A stretch of 64,000 bases of DNA from Amoebidium appalachense. Its lineage: Eukaryota > Ichthyosporea. This document shows, in pieces, positions 12,462 to 37,988 of the stretch. The stretch covers positions 3,224,001-3,288,000 of the forward strand of contig CAVNZM010000016.1 of assembly GCA_963693365.1 (NCBI GenBank). Direction: 5' to 3'. The notes under the pieces are model-generated. The model saw only the letters and a program-made list of their open reading frames with translations. It was not told the origin of the DNA and searched no databases. Position 1 is the first letter of the stretch. Each line of letters opens with the position of its first letter. Made by a program: the position numbers and the translations under genes.

Positions 12462-13007
12462 ACACACAAACACACAAACAAAAAGAAAAGAAACAAAAGG
12501 GGAGGGGGGGGGGGGGGGGGGGGTAGAACGAAAGGAAGTGCAAAAGGTTGCTGGTTGCTGGTTGCTTTTTTCGGCCACTCACTTTCTTTTTTTTTTTCTT
12601 TGTGTTCAAAATTTTGGTCGGATCATCCTGATGCTTATTTGCCCCGTGTAAGCTTTCCGGTGTGTACTGTCACTATTTTTCTAGTCGTTGGGCCAGTAGC
12701 CATTTAAAGGTCGTGGTGGTATTGGGAGAGGGGGGGTGGTTTTACCTTTAAAGAAATAAAATAATAAGTGAAATAAAATACCATCCTTTTTGTTCATTTA
12801 TTTGTCATATTCCTACTTTCTTTAGTTGTTTTGTAATGTATCTAGGCCCGCTACAGCGGTTAATCATCTTTATTGTGCTTGCTGTTATTCCTCTTACATA
12901 ATGATTTTTCCTCCCAGGGCCCCAGCTTTGCGAAACCCACAGTTCTGCGCCAAGGTCTCGGGGTTACCCGGGCAAGTGCCGGCTACGATTTCACCATTGC
13001 CTATTGA
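3967..13007 (+). CDS. RCC1-repeat beta-propeller protein, putatively mitochondrial (16 exons, 443 aa)
   Basis: Exons: 3967-4019, 4392-4508, 4987-5018, 5194-5341, 5923-5992, 6318-6446, 7269-7331, 7579-7662, 8144-8191, 9139-9249, 9901-9978, 10832-10958, 11336-11370, 11602-11666, 12297-12378, 12918-13007. All phases agree and the total is 1332 nt including TGA. The N-terminus [17 protein letters not shown] is Arg/Ala-rich with no acidic residue, as in a mitochondrial presequence. RCC1 blades follow, with typical strands such as [45 protein letters not shown] and [10 protein letters not shown], and with CG.H or AG.H turns ([32 protein letters not shown]). Length and targeting suggest the RCC1L/WBSCR16 group rather than the nuclear Ran exchange factor, but RCC1 propellers are versatile, so the substrate is unknown. 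One intron (9979-10831) has a GC instead of GT donor. Exon 8 uses a GTGTGT donor inside a GT-rich stretch. Several introns are almost wholly homopolymer or dinucleotide repeat. Confidence 0.85.
5349..5612 (+). repeat. Two T(n)G(n) bipartite homopolymer blocks in RCC1-gene intron 4
   Basis: A run of about 25 T directly followed by about 12 G lies at 5357-5393. A second, about 25 T then about 16 G, lies at 5571-5611. Both are on the sense strand of the gene and within one intron. Similar blocks occur at about 7400-7460, 11679-11740, 13233-13285, 15786-15834, 18001-18030, 19546-19586, 19946-19970, 21650-21683, 23331-23358 and 25031-25112. Confidence 0.9.
6434..6895 (+). repeat. Minisatellite of about 30 bp in RCC1-gene intron 6
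   Basis: This is a tandem array with core CACTGTACGTGTACATG plus a variable CACACA segment, repeated about 14 times with small substitutions (CATATG or CACATG variants). It begins at or just inside the splice donor (GTACGTGCAC at 6447), so the donor sequence itself resembles the repeat unit. It contains many palindromic GTAC and CATG sites. Confidence 0.9.
9281..10140. repeat. CA arrays and poly-C tracts flanking RCC1-gene exon 11
   Basis: Intron 10 carries a (CA)n array with CG interruptions at about 9284-9390 and again near 9721-9740. Intron 11 starts in poly-C (about 9985-10042 and 10075-10097), followed by (AC)n to about 10141. Exon 11 lies between them at 9901-9978. Confidence 0.85.
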
Positions 13008-13244
13008 CGCACCAATCAAATTGCTTGAATGGGTCAGCACGTGATCATGCACAGAAGGCTCCACCTCCCTGGCCATTTGCAAACATTTTTGAGTGACAGT
13101 GAACCATATTTGACGAACTTTGGGATTTGAGCGTTACAGGGACTGTTTTCGGGCAGATATAGCTTAGATTTTTGATCATGGCACCGCATGTATGAAGAGC
13201 TCCAAGATTTTACGGCACACGCCTGCTGACTCTTTTTTTTTTTT

Positions 13245-13286
<42 letters not shown>

Positions 13287-15112
13287 GGGGGACACCTGCC
13301 GTTTCTCCTTGTGGCAAAAACAGGATGAATCGGTACAGTATAGTTGCATGTGCAAGATATGAGAACGAAGGCAAAAGTGGTTTGTGTAAGACTTGAGTGC
13401 ATTTGTTTAATGTGAAATTCGGCCATTACATTCGCGCACATCCCTCTAGTGATAGCACCTAATGAGCAATCACCATGATCAGAGACACTTTGCCGCACCA
13501 GGAGCCTTAGGGTTGATAAGATTTGCAAACACCAGGGTGTTGTGTGTACTGTTCTTCCTTAAATACTTCTAGAAGAACATGTCCAAAAATTCGGGCACTG
13601 CACGTTGTTGTACAACGTGACGGATGTGTCTGCAGCGTCAATAAATAGAGTTGTATCGAACAGGAACCTGGTATTTTCAGCCCGTGATGTGATTTACATG
13701 TACAGTGTTGTTCAATGATGCACATACACCTGTATATATATTGAACGTGAAGCTGTGGTGTGCAAGTGGGTGGGTGCTTTTGGCCGGGCTCCTGGTGTGC
13801 CAACCTGGTACCTGAATTCTCCCCCCTCTCCCCCCCCCATCCCCCAAAAAACACACACATACACACAAACACACACACTCTCTCTTTCTTTCACATACAC
13901 ACACACACACACACACACACGTGCACACACACACACACACACACGCACACACACACACAACACTCCCACCACCACGCCACGAACCCCCCCCCTCCTCCCT
14001 TCCCCCTCCCCCACCCCCACCACCACCACCACCACCATGGCCACTACCACCCCCCCCCCCCCAAAAAAAAAAAAGACACACAAACGCACCGAGGCTCTGT
14101 TATTGAAGCAATCATACAACAATATATGCAAAGGAGCAAATCAAAGATACGGACTTTATAGCATCATCAGTACGTACATACCGAGTGCATACTGTGCCCT
14201 GTACGCCGCCACAGCATCACAAGTCACAAACGTGCACGCAAATAAAATCAAAACACGAATTTTTCGCATGATCCATCAATATCTTCCTACCCAAATCCCT
14301 ATGCAATGTCCTTGCTTCGGCCGGCCTAGGCCTAGCTAGGAAGCACAGTGGTATTTAACAAGTACCGCATGGTATAGGCTTCGGAGTATACTGCATGCAG
14401 GTTTGCGCAAAACTGGTATATATATAAATGGCCCGTACACCCTAGCAACAAATCCAACTACACCATTGACACCCCTAGAGCTGCGGGCTAATCGTTTTAA
14501 TACATGACAGCACACACGTAGAAGCATGCCTTTGTGCACACACAACCGGAAGTGCTGATAAGGATCAGATCTAAATTTGACAATGGCCATTCGGAGATTT
14601 CAACATCATGCATCAGACATGAAGATATATATATGCTAGTATTATTGGTCAAAGCATGTGAAAAGATGCATCTCTTCGTACCTTACTTCATGTACAGCAG
14701 TACTAAAATACTTCCGACCTAAAAGTTTGTACGTTTAGAGCCTCAAAGCTTTCAATGCCAGTGGGCACTGTCGTTACGTAATTCTCAATCGCACCATTAC
14801 ATTTTTGTTTAGGACTTTGCCTTAATATGACCGAGTCTAACACACCAACATACCAAAACGTTTTGAAATTTGTTTTCTGATCTCATAACCGTCGGCGATT
14901 GCGCGCTATACCGCAAAAGGTCAGGAGATCATGACGTGTCCGTGTCACTCCGTGATCAGAAAAACACGAGTTTTGGCGCGCGCAACAACACCTGTTTTTT
15001 TCGTTTTCGTGTCACTGACAGCTGTGTCAGTGTGCTGCCCAGTAATTAGTTACACTTCATATATACTGCTAGCTCTATATTTTGTTAGCTTTTGGGTCGG
15101 AAGAAGTACACC
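13008..15112. other. Intergenic spacer between the RCC1 gene and the MYST acetyltransferase gene
   Basis: This 2.1-kb spacer holds a T(n)G(n) block at about 13233-13285, a CA/CT-rich stretch at about 13846-13970, a CCA-repeat plus C(n)A(n) block to about 14075, and then about 1 kb of ordinary sequence (14080-15100) with no long repeats, probably the upstream region of the next gene. I see no convincing ORF on either strand. Confidence 0.6.
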
Positions 15113-23162
<8,050 letters not shown>

Positions 23163-24489
23163 AATTGTGTGGGGGAAAGGGGGGGGGGGGGGGGGGGGGG
23201 GTAACGCGCGGTTGGAGGCACATGCGCATGCAGTAGAAGGGACAAGTGATAATTTCAATAACCGAATGACGATGATAAGTAGGCTGTTTATTGGCCGTCT
23301 AATAAAAAAAAATTGGTTCGTTTGTTTGGGATTTTTTTTTTTTGGGGGGGGGGGGGGGATTGGAAGTTTTTATGTGTATACCTAGCGGCTCAGACATTGG
23401 TTTGGGGGCTCTGTACATGTGTGCAGGTAGATAAGTTGTAGGTGAAGTTAGAGGCGTAGTGGCGCAATCTATGGGGTTTCTTCATGAAAGAGTGGTAGGT
23501 TATGGTATGTGAAATTTAGGGTTCGCTTTGACGCCTGTATGTACTCAGCATTACCTGGCCGGCTCTGGTTTCATTTTTTTTTTTTTTTTTGCATTGCATT
23601 GCATTGCATTGCATTTGCGTGACAGGCCCCCTCAGCAAGTCAGTTATGACTCAGTAATCATACATATCCCTTTTTATTTTGCTCTCGTTACCTTCGTTTT
23701 GTTTGCTGGAAAAATAAACAAGAAGAGGAAGGTCTTCATGAATCTTGCACAATGCAACAAAGATGCGAGCAAACCCTATGAACAGTTTTCAATACATCAT
23801 TTATTATGCTCAAAATGAGCACTTTTCAAATATATCGCCCCGTGACTCCCCCCCCCCTCCCCCTCCCCCCCCCCCACACACAACACACACACAACACACG
23901 TACACAGAGAATGGCGTCTACCAACGTATATTGGCATCAGAATATGTCATTGAATATAGCAATTCCTATATATGGTGCAATCGCCGTCTCAAGATATTGC
24001 ACAATTTACATACAAAGGGGGGCCTTGAAGAGCCGCCGATAGATACTCCTCAATAGAATGGGTGTAGGTCACGGTGTGTGGAGGCAGCTGCACAGATAAT
24101 CCTCGCTGGGCACTTACCCAGAATGGGCGAAGATCTAGAGCTTCATCTGTTGGCATCATATTTTCTTTTCTTCATGTTATCCAAGTAACATGGAAAAATT
24201 CTGATCCCAGATTGCAGGATTTGAGTGTTTGAACCGTAGTATGATTAATCCACTCCATATGTCCAGCGAAAGGTGTGCTGTACACCGTGTATGCAACCCT
24301 GAGACTGCATGAATCTTGTGTCCGCGGCCAACTTGTGAATCGTTGATGGAATACACCAATGATGCGAGAAAAAAGGCTTCCATATTTATTTGATTACTGG
24401 ATTCATAATGGGCACGGTTTTGAAATAGATCACACCCCGACTATTCCAACCCCCCCCCCCTCCCCCCACCACCACCACCACCACCACCA

Positions 24490-24570
<81 letters not shown>

Positions 24571-25045
24571 GGCACACACAATTCATCCGGCCCTCGTTTT
24601 GCTGGTCGCAGGATCTCCATCTACTGCTAAGGGTGTTCTCCCCCTCTCCCGCAATCAAACTAAACCAACCATATACGCACTTTTTCGTTTCGTTGGCTGT
24701 GGGTGCACCCGGTCATGGGTATCGTAATGCACACCAGAGGTGCACATTGACGACCTTCCTTTGTTTCACCGATTGAGTCAGACACCCCAAACACTCTGCA
24801 AAATCAAAACATATCCTAAACGATTACGCATGCCGGTGTGTAGTAGGAATTGTCACATCAATGTGTGAATGATGTGTGAATGCGGGTGTGGTGAGAGGGA
24901 GCATTGGGGTGCAGATGATGGAGGCTGTGAGAGGGTCGCGATCGGGGGTTGGGGGCAACGAGCAGACGTCTTATGCTGTGTGTGTATTTGTAGTAGAGCG
25001 GAGGGGGGTATGAAGGGTAAAGGGATTTTTCTTTTCTTTTCTTTT

Positions 25046-25114
<69 letters not shown>

Positions 25115-25867
25115 AACGTGAATCATCACGACACATATTGTCCCTTGACAATAAGGTACCGGTGCACAGTGTTGAGCCCCAGGGGGGATGATACGTGCAG
25201 GTGCAGTTTTTTGTTGCCGGGGGAGGGGAGTATGAGGGAAGGGGAGGGGGAGAACAATTTTGAAATGGAGGACTCCGAGGGCCCGGGGACACGGCTGTGT
25301 GTGCTCTCCCCCCGTCCCACAATCAAAGGATACAAATCATTTCACAATTTTTGGCTGTGGGGTCAAGGTTAGCTCGGGTGACCAGCCCGTTGAACAAACA
25401 GTGCACCACACAGGTGCAACAAGGCAGGCAAAGAACCCAGTGCCTTTATCTTAAGAATTGGTCGCCCCTGAGCATATTGCGCAATGAAAAACGTTTGGCG
25501 TTGAACCATACCATGCATGTGTGATAGGAGTGTGACTTTTGTAAATGTGGGTGTAGGTCACATAGGTACGAATCTGGGGCTGGCTGGGGCGCAGATTGAT
25601 GGAGGCCGGGGGAGGGTTTGGGTTCAATGAGCATTTACTTTTTGTTGTGTAGTTAGTGGCAGTGGGCGGGGGGAAGGGCGGGAGGCGGGGGGGGGGGGGG
25701 GGGAGGGAGAGGGGAATCGTTTTTGTACATGTTTACTAATAGAGCTGTTTCAATAGTTAAATGCCTCGTCTTATGCCAATAGTATTTTCAAAAATAAAAC
25801 TCGGTGAGTACAGATGCTTTCAAATGGTTCATTGCACATTTTTGTGAATGGCTATGTAATCATTCAT

Positions 25868-25934
<67 letters not shown>

Positions 25935-27029
25935 CCGCCCGATTATCCCACAATCAAGCTACACGGAAAACTGCTCTAGCATTCATCTGGCTGGTGCACA
26001 GTTGGGTCGGGTGGCGTCGCCCTCCCAACCCCTAACTTTGCCTCCCCAGGCACACAGAAAAATCTCGATGAGGGAAAAGAACTAACCTGTCCCTAGGCTG
26101 GATCACCCCCCCCCCCCCCCCCCCCCCCCCCCCGCCTCCCGGACCCCCCCCCCCCCCCCCCGCCCCCGAGCTCTCTGGAATAGCTCGTGTGTGTGTGTGT
26201 GCATCACATTGTGTGTATGTGTGTTTGTCTGTGTGTGTAAAACGTGTGTGTGTGTGTGCGCACACAAGGATGCATGGTAACTTGATGTTTGTGTTTTTTC
26301 TGTGTGTGTAGATCCCCTCGTTTTACAACATGTATCACGTTTTGGATACGGACACACAGGTCTGGACAATCGATTATATCGGTCTAACCACGTCCACCCC
26401 ACGGACACAAGAAAATCATAAAAGAAGGCCAGGATTTGCACCGTGACGTAAAAAGTACTTTTGGTTGGAAGTGTTCAGCTTTCCGTCTGTCTTCACCGAC
26501 TTTGAGTTAGATTGACCATACCTATCTAATTAGAATTGGAATGAACCTATGTAAAGGAAAGAAAGTTAAGACAGCGATTATTGTCCTGTTTATGTGTGAG
26601 GTTCCTGGGTGCCTGTCACCCACGCAAAGACAGCGGCATCGCAACATTGTTAAGACATGTATGAAAAACGGTAAAAACCAGATAAAAACAAAAAGAAAAA
26701 TGGAGTGAACTACAGCAGATGTAGAGTAGTCTGTCTGTTCACTTCGTTGTGCAACACATTGGAATTGTCAGATGGTGACGGTGGCCGGCCCACACAGGGC
26801 TGCAGCCACGGCCCCACTCTCCACTTATTTTCACTTTATTTTTAGATCCCAATTCTATTGATTGCAGTCTCCCCTCACCTAACGCGACATAACTTGCACA
26901 CACACGGGCCCGCCCGTGCATTTCTTATCTACATCCCTAATAACAAATTTGTCGCAGATACCCACCAAAACAAAAAACCCAAAAACCAACCTCTGTCCAG
27001 TTTCGAATCACTGTATGTGTAAACGTGAT
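23163..27029. other. 3.9-kb convergent intergenic region, repeat-rich
   Basis: This lies between the 3' ends of the acetyltransferase (+) and phosphomannomutase (-) genes. It contains poly-G at 23179-23201, T(n)G(n) at 23331-23358 and 25031-25112 (about 55 G), GCATT pentamer repeats at about 23590-23613, CCA repeats then (CA)n at 24468-24567, poly-C of about 60 at 25870-25931, and poly-C at 26107-26160. One exon-like piece stands out: acceptor-like GTGTGTAG then IPSFYNMYHVLDTDTQ in frame at about 26312-26359, but I cannot link it to other exons. No gene is called. Confidence 0.55.
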
Positions 27030-27215
27030 CACGTGCACATCACGTCCATGTCCAGTGCATACCACGTGCCACATAATATAAATATCACGTGCAAATCACG
27101 TGCATATGAACATTAGGTGCATATCACGCACGTGCATATGAATATCACGTTCAAACCACGTGCACATGCACATCACGTGCAAATCACGTGTCTCATATCA
27201 CGTGCACAACACGTG
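27030..27215. repeat. Degenerate array of CACGTG palindromes just 3' of phosphomannomutase
   Basis: Ten CACGTG hexamers occur in 186 bp, most inside variants of the unit ATCACGTGCAAAT or ATCACGTGCATATGA. The array ends 7 bp before the stop codon of the minus-strand phosphomannomutase gene. CACGTG is the core bHLH (E-box/G-box) site. The array could be a degenerate minisatellite or a regulatory cluster. Confidence 0.85.
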
Positions 27216-27221
27216 ACACAG

Positions 27222-32571
<5,350 letters not shown>

Positions 32572-33133
32572 CTTTGCGTTTATGAAGCACTGAAAAATAG
32601 CAAAAAAACAATGTTTGGACAAGCTTAAGAGCCTACTTGTCTTGTTATTGACACTTGTGAAACTGGAAACGAAACTTGCCCAGCGAAGTGGGAAAGCAGT
32701 TTCCTAGATTAATGGGGGTGCAACACGTTCCCAAGTTACGTGCCAATTTGTATTATGTGCCGACTGCAAGTGTGGTAAAAAAATCATTGGAGCCCTGCTC
32801 TGGGAAGATGGTCCAACCTGGTGATTGGTGGAAGCACTTAGCAACAGGCATATGATTGGCTTGTGGGATTTGCGGAATTTGGCGGCAGTTGTTGCTTACC
32901 ATATAAGGCAAGTGCGCAAGGTGCGTGCACATGTATGGATCGTAGGATCATACGATGTTTTTTTTTTTTTTGTTTGTTTTTTTGGGTGAAGTTCTGCCTG
33001 TCACTTTTTCTGTCCCGAATTCGTACATAATCACACAAAAACACATCATACACCGTGCACCTTAGGCACACACACAACAACCCCTTCCTATACCCTCCCT
33101 TCTCTCTCTTTTTCGCACGCACACACACGCAAC
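32572..33133. promoter_or_regulatory. Divergent promoter between phosphomannomutase and the short-chain dehydrogenase
   Basis: The 562 bp between two outward-facing start codons are free of long G runs. Two inverted CCAAT boxes (GATTGG) lie at about 32822-32827 and 32853-32858, and a TATA-like CATATAAGG at about 32900-32908 would suit the plus-strand gene. A pyrimidine-rich stretch immediately precedes the dehydrogenase ATG. Sharing of elements by both genes is inference. Confidence 0.45.
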
Positions 33134-34081
33134 ATGTTCGTCACCATCTGCCTAGGCCTCATGGCCTTCTCCTTCCTCGCGTACCTTATCCCCGTTATTC
33201 TCGAGTCTTTCGTCTACAAGGAACGCAACCTCAAGGAAGTCTACGCAGCTCGCTGGGGTCTTGTCACGGGCGCAAGCTCAGGCATTGGGAAGGCCCTTGC
33301 AGAGCGATTGGCCGGGCAGGGTGTCAATGTTGTACTAGTTGCACTCCAAAACGCAGACTTGGACAATACGACAAAGGAGCTGAAGGAACGTTTCCCCCAG
33401 GTTGAGATGCGCGCTGTTGGTGCAGATCTTTCCGGTACCAGCGGTGACTACATGAAACCCATCATTGACGCCACAAAGGACATTGATGTGAGCATCATCT
33501 TCAATAACGCCGGGTACATCCTTACGGGCCTGTTCGCCGATGTTCCGCTCGAGAAGGCCCTTCACAACTGCGAGGTGAACATGATGAGTGCCGTAAAGAT
33601 CACACATCACTTTGCAAACGAGTTGCTGGATAAGAAAATGCGCGGTCTCATCGCCTTCACTTCCTCAAGCAGTGGGTTCATCCCCAACCCCACATCGGCG
33701 CTCTACGGTAGCACAAAGGCGTTTTTGACCGAATTCGCCTCTTCCATCGCCGGTGAATTGTACCCGAACGGCATCGATGTTCTGGTTGTGCATCCCTCGC
33801 CCATTGCCAGCAATTTCTACTCGAATGCAGGCAGCCTGAGCATCCTTTCGCTCGTGCAGAAGACGGCAAAGCCCCCCTCGACCATCGCCGACTGTGTTTT
33901 CACGTGTGCCGGGCGTACGGTTGTGCGTGATCAGGGATACTTTAGCATTGGCAATAAGTTGTTGCTGAAACTTCTGGATTGGAACCTTCTGGCAAACATC
34001 ACCACTGTGGCTGTGAGCACTATGGGTGATTACAAGACCATGAAGAAGACTCGCACGACAAAGCCCCTCAACCAGAAGTAA
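33134..34081 (+). CDS. Membrane-anchored short-chain dehydrogenase/reductase, 17-beta-HSD12/KAR-like (315 aa, single exon)
   Basis: Classical SDR fold. An N-terminal hydrophobic segment (about residues 4-25) is a likely ER membrane anchor. The Rossmann glycine motif is TGASSGIG at 45-52, followed by a conserved ADLS near 97-100, NNAG at 124-127, catalytic S178 and the Y191-x3-K195 dyad (YGSTK). N-terminal hydrophobic anchor, overall length and motif spacing match the 3-ketoacyl-CoA reductase / 17-beta-hydroxysteroid dehydrogenase 12 group, which acts in very-long-chain fatty acid elongation or steroid reduction. The true substrate cannot be read from sequence. The Lys/Thr-rich C-terminus (ending PLNQK) is not a canonical KKxx signal. 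Unlike its multi-exon neighbours it has no intron and no homopolymers, and it uses C-ending codons strongly. The ATG follows a pyrimidine-rich leader with no in-frame upstream start. Confidence 0.92.
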   Translation: MFVTICLGLMAFSFLAYLIPVILESFVYKERNLKEVYAARWGLVTGASSGIGKALAERLAGQGVNVVLVALQNADLDNTTKELKERFPQVEMRAVGADLSGTSGDYMKPIIDATKDIDVSIIFNNAGYILTGLFADVPLEKALHNCEVNMMSAVKITHHFANELLDKKMRGLIAFTSSSSGFIPNPTSALYGSTKAFLTEFASSIAGELYPNGIDVLVVHPSPIASNFYSNAGSLSILSLVQKTAKPPSTIADCVFTCAGRTVVRDQGYFSIGNKLLLKLLDWNLLANITTVAVSTMGDYKTMKKTRTTKPLNQK

Positions 34082-34092
34082 GGGGTTGCACG

Positions 34093-35160
<1,068 letters not shown>

Positions 35161-36409
35161 GGGGTTTACACACTTTTTATTGCGTGGACACTGCCGGGGG
35201 CCCAGCCACACTCGACGGCCTACTGGGTTTTCCAGCGCAGCCAATCAAATGCAGCTAGTGACATATGTACATGCTAGGCAACAATTAGCGCCATCGTAGT
35301 ATACGACACCCCTATTACATATTATGGGTAAGCAGAGGCTATCATCGGTAGCTCCGAAAGAAAGTTAAGGCACCGTATCACAATATCATACTGTGCAACA
35401 TTAATAAGGTGATCTAGGATAGTCATTTTAAAACGGATATCTTGAGGAAGAGAGGGAGAAAAGAGAATAAAACCGCCAACAACCTCCGGTTCTATTACGT
35501 TAGCTAACAGGTTACACTTATTGATAGATATGCATCCGCGAGTAAACCGCCCCCCACACATATTACACATGCGAGCAGGAGACACCAGAAACCGATTACA
35601 CCGCCAAGCCATAATCATCTTTGCGTTTTTACACCACACCACATTACGAATAAACAAATCTAGGTAGGAACGAGACTCTCTAACCGTATCCGCCATATAT
35701 GCTACTAGTAGTTGGTGTTTTTGCGGTCCTAACACAGGAAGGGACTCAACACGTAGAGTAAAAAGATATCTATCAGCCATAGACTTAAAACTATTCATAT
35801 TCACACTATGATCTAGCCGTACCTCCGGTGGGGTCGCCAGCCATGCCGCATAACGCTTGACAATGGGCAGAGACGATGTGGAAGGGAAGAGGTAGAGGGG
35901 CGAGTCCGTCGGGGATGCGTGTAGCCGGAAGAACGGGTGGTCCGGGGCACAAGCGGACAGGCGGGTGATGTGCTCGTGAAATTTAAGGGCTAATTCGTGT
36001 ACGCGTTGTGATGGTGGTGTGAGTGCGTAGAGAGAATCAAAAAGGCGTCTAGGGATAGGTGTGGAAAGACCAGTGAGAAACGTACAAGTTGTGTAGTGGA
36101 TATCATCATCAAATCATTGGAGGACAACATTATCAACAGTATCAGGTGGTGCCATAGCTAGTAAGGGCAACCCGTATTCAGACAAAGGGCGAATATATGT
36201 GCGAAATATACTAAGACGGTTGTATAGGTGTATAGCATTAGAAAGATTAGCAAGATACACATCCGTAAATAACCGAAGACACCTGCCTGCACTCTCCACC
36301 CGACGGTCGATCATCCGTTTGAAACATATGCCCCATTCGTCCACCGGAATCTGTGACGTAGATATACATTGAGTCACCCCAGACACGGAAGCCCCCCAGA
36401 TCAATAAAC
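35161..36409 (-). pseudogene. LINE-like (non-LTR) retrotransposon remnant, 3' end of the pol ORF
   Basis: On the minus strand a frame of about 360 codons runs from about 36409 to the stop at 35322, interrupted by one TGA at 36116-36114. It shows the region that follows reverse transcriptase in many LINEs: YNRLSIFRTYIRPLSEYG and MAPPDTVDNVVLQ, then after the stop FLTGLSTPIPRRLFDSLYAL and an HELALKFHEHITRLS block. A cysteine cluster follows (MCNMCGGRFTRGC). No YxDD motif is present, so the enzyme core is lost. The 3' end after the stop codon is about 160 bp and terminates in GTAAACCCC at 35161, without a poly-A tail. A second copy of the same 3' end is inserted at its upstream side. Confidence 0.6.
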
Positions 36410-36657
36410 GTGTTAGATCTTCTTATTGATGTTGCACAGTATGATATTGTGATACGGTGTCTTAACTTTCTCTCGGCGCTACGTATACCAATGCTAGCTT
36501 CTGCTTATCCATAATCTATACTAGGGTTGTTTTATTGCATACAATGTACATGAGTCACTAGCTGCATTTGATTGGCTGCGCTGGAAAACGCAGTAGGCCG
36601 TCAAGTGAGGCTGGGCCCCTGACGATGTCCGCAGCAATACAAAGTGCATAAACCCCC
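36410..36657 (+). mobile_element. 5'-truncated copy of the same LINE, inserted in the opposite orientation with an 11-bp target-site duplication
   Basis: This 248-bp segment encodes the last residues of the ORF (VAQYDIVIRCLNFLS, ending ASAYP then TAA) and the same 3' tail ending in ATAAACCCCC. It matches 35161-35430 in reverse complement. It is flanked by the direct repeat GATCAATAAAC at 36399-36409 and 36658-36668. At 37731-37741 the same flank sequence occurs once, uninterrupted, which gives an empty-site paralogue. Confidence 0.8.
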
Positions 36658-37846
36658 GATCAATAAACATCACGATTTAAATGGGGCGTCCGGGACCTGG
36701 CGTCCTCACCTCAGTCTTTTCCTTGTCCAAAACATAGTTCTTGTCAACGAAAGCTGTGACCATCCGTCCCCCATCCGACTTTCATCCGTGTTCGAATTCA
36801 TATTCCCATCACATTTCGATGTCGCATGGTAGCAGAGAAGGAAGGTATCCCTCGGGGGTAACCAGGTAAACACGCTTCCACACGCGCGCTCTGCTAGCAT
36901 GCTATGATAGCTCATTTTTGCGGACGGATGGTCACAGCAGTCCACGGATAACTACGGATACATGAGGATGCATTTGCTTACTTATTCGGACGTCGCCCCG
37001 CAATGAGGCCATTTTTTTGCAACAGCCATATCATTTTTCATATTGTAGCACACACAACTCGGTTTTCGCACCAGCCCATTTCTCATGAGCGCATCATCTT
37101 TTCCCATTTTCCACACACGACCACAGTGATCGGCAAGTTTTGGTTCTGATACTTTGTGCATATAAGCAAAGCACGAGAAACGCCACCCCCGTGTGCTGCT
37201 AATCCCGCATAATGGGTGCCGGCCAGACACTAAGCCCAGCACACGTTTGCCGGAGGGTGTGAGTCTCGAACTTTGCTTGTGCCCACACGGTGGTTAAGAT
37301 CACTACCTGACGATCACTAGAGTCGTGTGTTTTCCTTCAGTCTGACCAGCCGTCGTTTGCGCAAACTACGTGTATATACCCAATCACGATATATTTCAAC
37401 ATGTACATCCGGAAGATCTATGTCTGCTTCTCGCTCTTGCTTGCCTCTGCTTACATGTTTTGCTTTTTGCCACTTATCCTTAGAGACACTGCAGCCCGCC
37501 CACGTGTGGTTAGGGGATGGCTTGAAGGTTTGCCTGTCCCTGTCCATATACACTAACTGACGCCCCCCTCCCCCCCCCCCCCCCCACCCCTAGTATGCAT
37601 CCACATGCTTATATGTTTGCACCCACGTACTAGCCTTATCCATGTGTGAGGACACACACTATCCTTCTCTTGTGCGCTTAACATGTGACGTAGATAAACA
37701 CCGAGTCACCCCAAACACGGAAGCCCCCCAGATCAATAAACATCACGATGTACTAAATGGGGCTTCCGAAACCTGGCGTCCTCAGTCTTTTCCTTGTCCA
37801 AAACATAGTTCTTGTCAACGAAAGCTGTGACCATCCGTCCCCCATT
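36658..37846 (-). other. Upstream part of the LINE remnant and a partial second copy
   Basis: 36658-36775 and 37684-37846 share a long similar segment (GGGGC..CTGGCGTCCTCA..CAGTC through GTGACCATCCGTCCCCCAT). The 37684 copy also includes the flank found left of the inserted LINE, so both derive from one repeat. In between (36780-37680) I see short minus-strand ORFs at 36982-37242 and 37317-37553 that I do not recognise, and a short poly-C at about 37571-37585. No intact gene. Confidence 0.5.
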
Positions 37847-37896
37847 GCCATATACTAATCCGTCTCAGCAGATCATCCTAGTCAACGATCAAGATC

Positions 37897-37929
<33 letters not shown>

Positions 37930-37988
37930 TCCACAGATCATCAAGATCAAGTCCGGGGCCTCAAGATCAGCTGTACAGCTGCGGGCAT
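37847..37988 (+). mobile_element. Truncated chromovirus-type LTR fragment
   Basis: Starts TGCCATATACTAATCCGTC and contains AGATCATCAAGATCAAGTCC either side of a poly-G run. It is the reverse complement, with substitutions, of the last 140 bp of the chromovirus LTRs at 41589-42300 and 49217-49927. The fragment is cut off where the next LTR begins at 37989. Confidence 0.7.
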
